A stretch of 5,623 nt of DNA. Origin: an uncultured Succinivibrio sp. (GTDB lineage Bacteria; Pseudomonadota; Gammaproteobacteria; Enterobacterales; Succinivibrionaceae). Under the pieces are notes generated by a model. It made no database searches. It was not told the origin of the DNA and saw only the letters and a list, made by a program, of their open reading frames with translations. The first letter of the stretch is position 1. Each line of letters begins with the position of its first letter. Both the position numbers and the translations under genes were made by a program. Where the stretch lies: assembly GCA_900770725.1 (NCBI GenBank), contig CAAGLL010000024.1, positions 1-5,623 on the forward strand, given 5' to 3'. Positions 5,432-5,623 of the stretch are shown here, one piece after another.

Positions 5432-5475
5432 GGCGCTGCGCGGCATGTCCGCGCCCAAGGCGCCATCAGGGGCTG

Positions 5476-5484
5476 TGGTATAAT
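5476..5484 (+). promoter_or_regulatory. Extended -10 promoter downstream of gluQ
   Basis: TGG-TATAAT is a perfect extended -10 motif (TGn plus TATAAT), 45 bases after the gluQ stop. No recognisable -35 lies at the right distance, which extended -10 promoters tolerate. Transcription would begin near 5491 and run into the gene that starts at the right window edge. The next gene is therefore probably not fully dependent on gluQ read-through. Confidence 0.55.
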
Positions 5485-5533
5485 GCCCCGGAAATTTGAA
5501 AGACATACCACACCGGCAAAAGCCGAGTACGTC

Positions 5534-5551
5534 GCCGGCCCGAGGGCCGGC
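5534..5551 (+). repeat. GC hairpin in the leader of the gene at the right edge
   Basis: GCCGGCCC (5534-5541) and GGGCCGGC (5544-5551) are perfect reverse complements separated by two bases. In RNA this means a 7-bp stem with a CGAG loop. No T-run follows, so it is not a simple terminator. It lies between the extended -10 promoter and a possible start codon at 5577, where it could affect translation or RNA stability. Confidence 0.5.
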
Positions 5552-5576
5552 CTGCACATTTCGCGAGGCAAGCAAA

Positions 5577-5623
5577 ATTACCCTAAACGCCGCGGATCTT
5601 GAGAAGATCCTCAAAAAGAACAA
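5577..5623 (+). CDS. Possible start of the next gene (truncated by window edge; pcnB by synteny only)
   Basis: In this frame the sequence is open from 5484 to the window end. The composition changes after about 5570 to a purine-rich stretch that looks coding: ITLNAADLEKILKKN. No ATG or GTG is in frame. The best-placed start is ATT at 5577, with GAGG (5565-5568) 8 bases before it; a TTG at 5496 would lie only about 5 bases from the predicted transcript start. In E. coli the gene after gluQ is pcnB, poly(A) polymerase, which is reported to start at AUU, as infC does. The visible residues do not show any PcnB motif, so the identity rests on gene order alone. The true start could also lie beyond the window. 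Confidence 0.3.
   Translation, partial: MTLNAADLEKILKKN

Noticed and set aside
5483..5602. A 39-codon frame starting at the ATG in TATAATG
   Set aside because: Its start codon overlaps the predicted -10 element, so the main transcript would not contain it. It lacks a ribosome binding site and resembles nothing I know.
5318..5623. Minus-strand open frame across the end of gluQ and the downstream region
   Set aside because: More than a third of it is antisense to conserved gluQ sequence, its product has no family features, and GC-rich DNA commonly gives such frames.

Overview
The window reads as a GC-rich gammaproteobacterial chromosome. It has no mobile element, CRISPR array, tRNA or rRNA that I can recognise. 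DksA is nearly colinear with the E. coli protein, the penicillin-binding protein carries the UB2H domain that marks PBP1b, and dksA is followed by gluQ (glutamyl-Q tRNA(Asp) synthetase), the classic gammaproteobacterial dksA-gluQ(-pcnB) order. The FliK-like/FhlB-like pair suggests a flagellated organism, but I cannot name a genus. A member of the Aeromonadales is possible and is only a guess.

Left part (1-1083, + strand): the 3' end of a gene whose product resembles the C-terminal domain of the flagellar hook-length control protein FliK. Seven bases later comes a complete gene for a stand-alone FlhB C-terminal-like protein (FhlB type) with a long acidic N-terminal extension. In the flagellar type III export apparatus FliK and FlhB-C together form the substrate-specificity switch, so the two neighbours look like a matched pair.

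Middle (1085-3658, - strand): mrcB, the bifunctional peptidoglycan glycosyltransferase/transpeptidase PBP1b. It converges on fhlB with a single base between the stop codons and starts from a TTG codon. A perfect 15-bp inverted repeat with a 4-base loop lies inside its 3' coding region.

Divergent control region (3659-3990): a consensus-like -10 and a 10-bp palindrome face mrcB. A probable promoter and an unusually structured, hairpin-rich leader face dksA. The last two leader hairpins are mutually exclusive, and the first of them is followed by four T, so an attenuator is possible.

Right part (3991-5623, + strand): dksA, a perfect 14-bp stem-loop between dksA and gluQ, gluQ, then a strong extended -10 promoter and a GC hairpin leading into what is probably the start of the next gene, cut by the window edge. 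That gene may begin at a rare ATT codon. In E. coli, mrcB and dksA lie in the same neighbourhood and also diverge, but are separated by sfsA, thpR and hrpB, which are absent here.

The main genes are well-known housekeeping families. I see no convincing new multi-gene system. The points most worth checking are the dksA leader, the hairpin inside mrcB, the FliK/FhlB pair and the possible ATT-started gene at the right edge.
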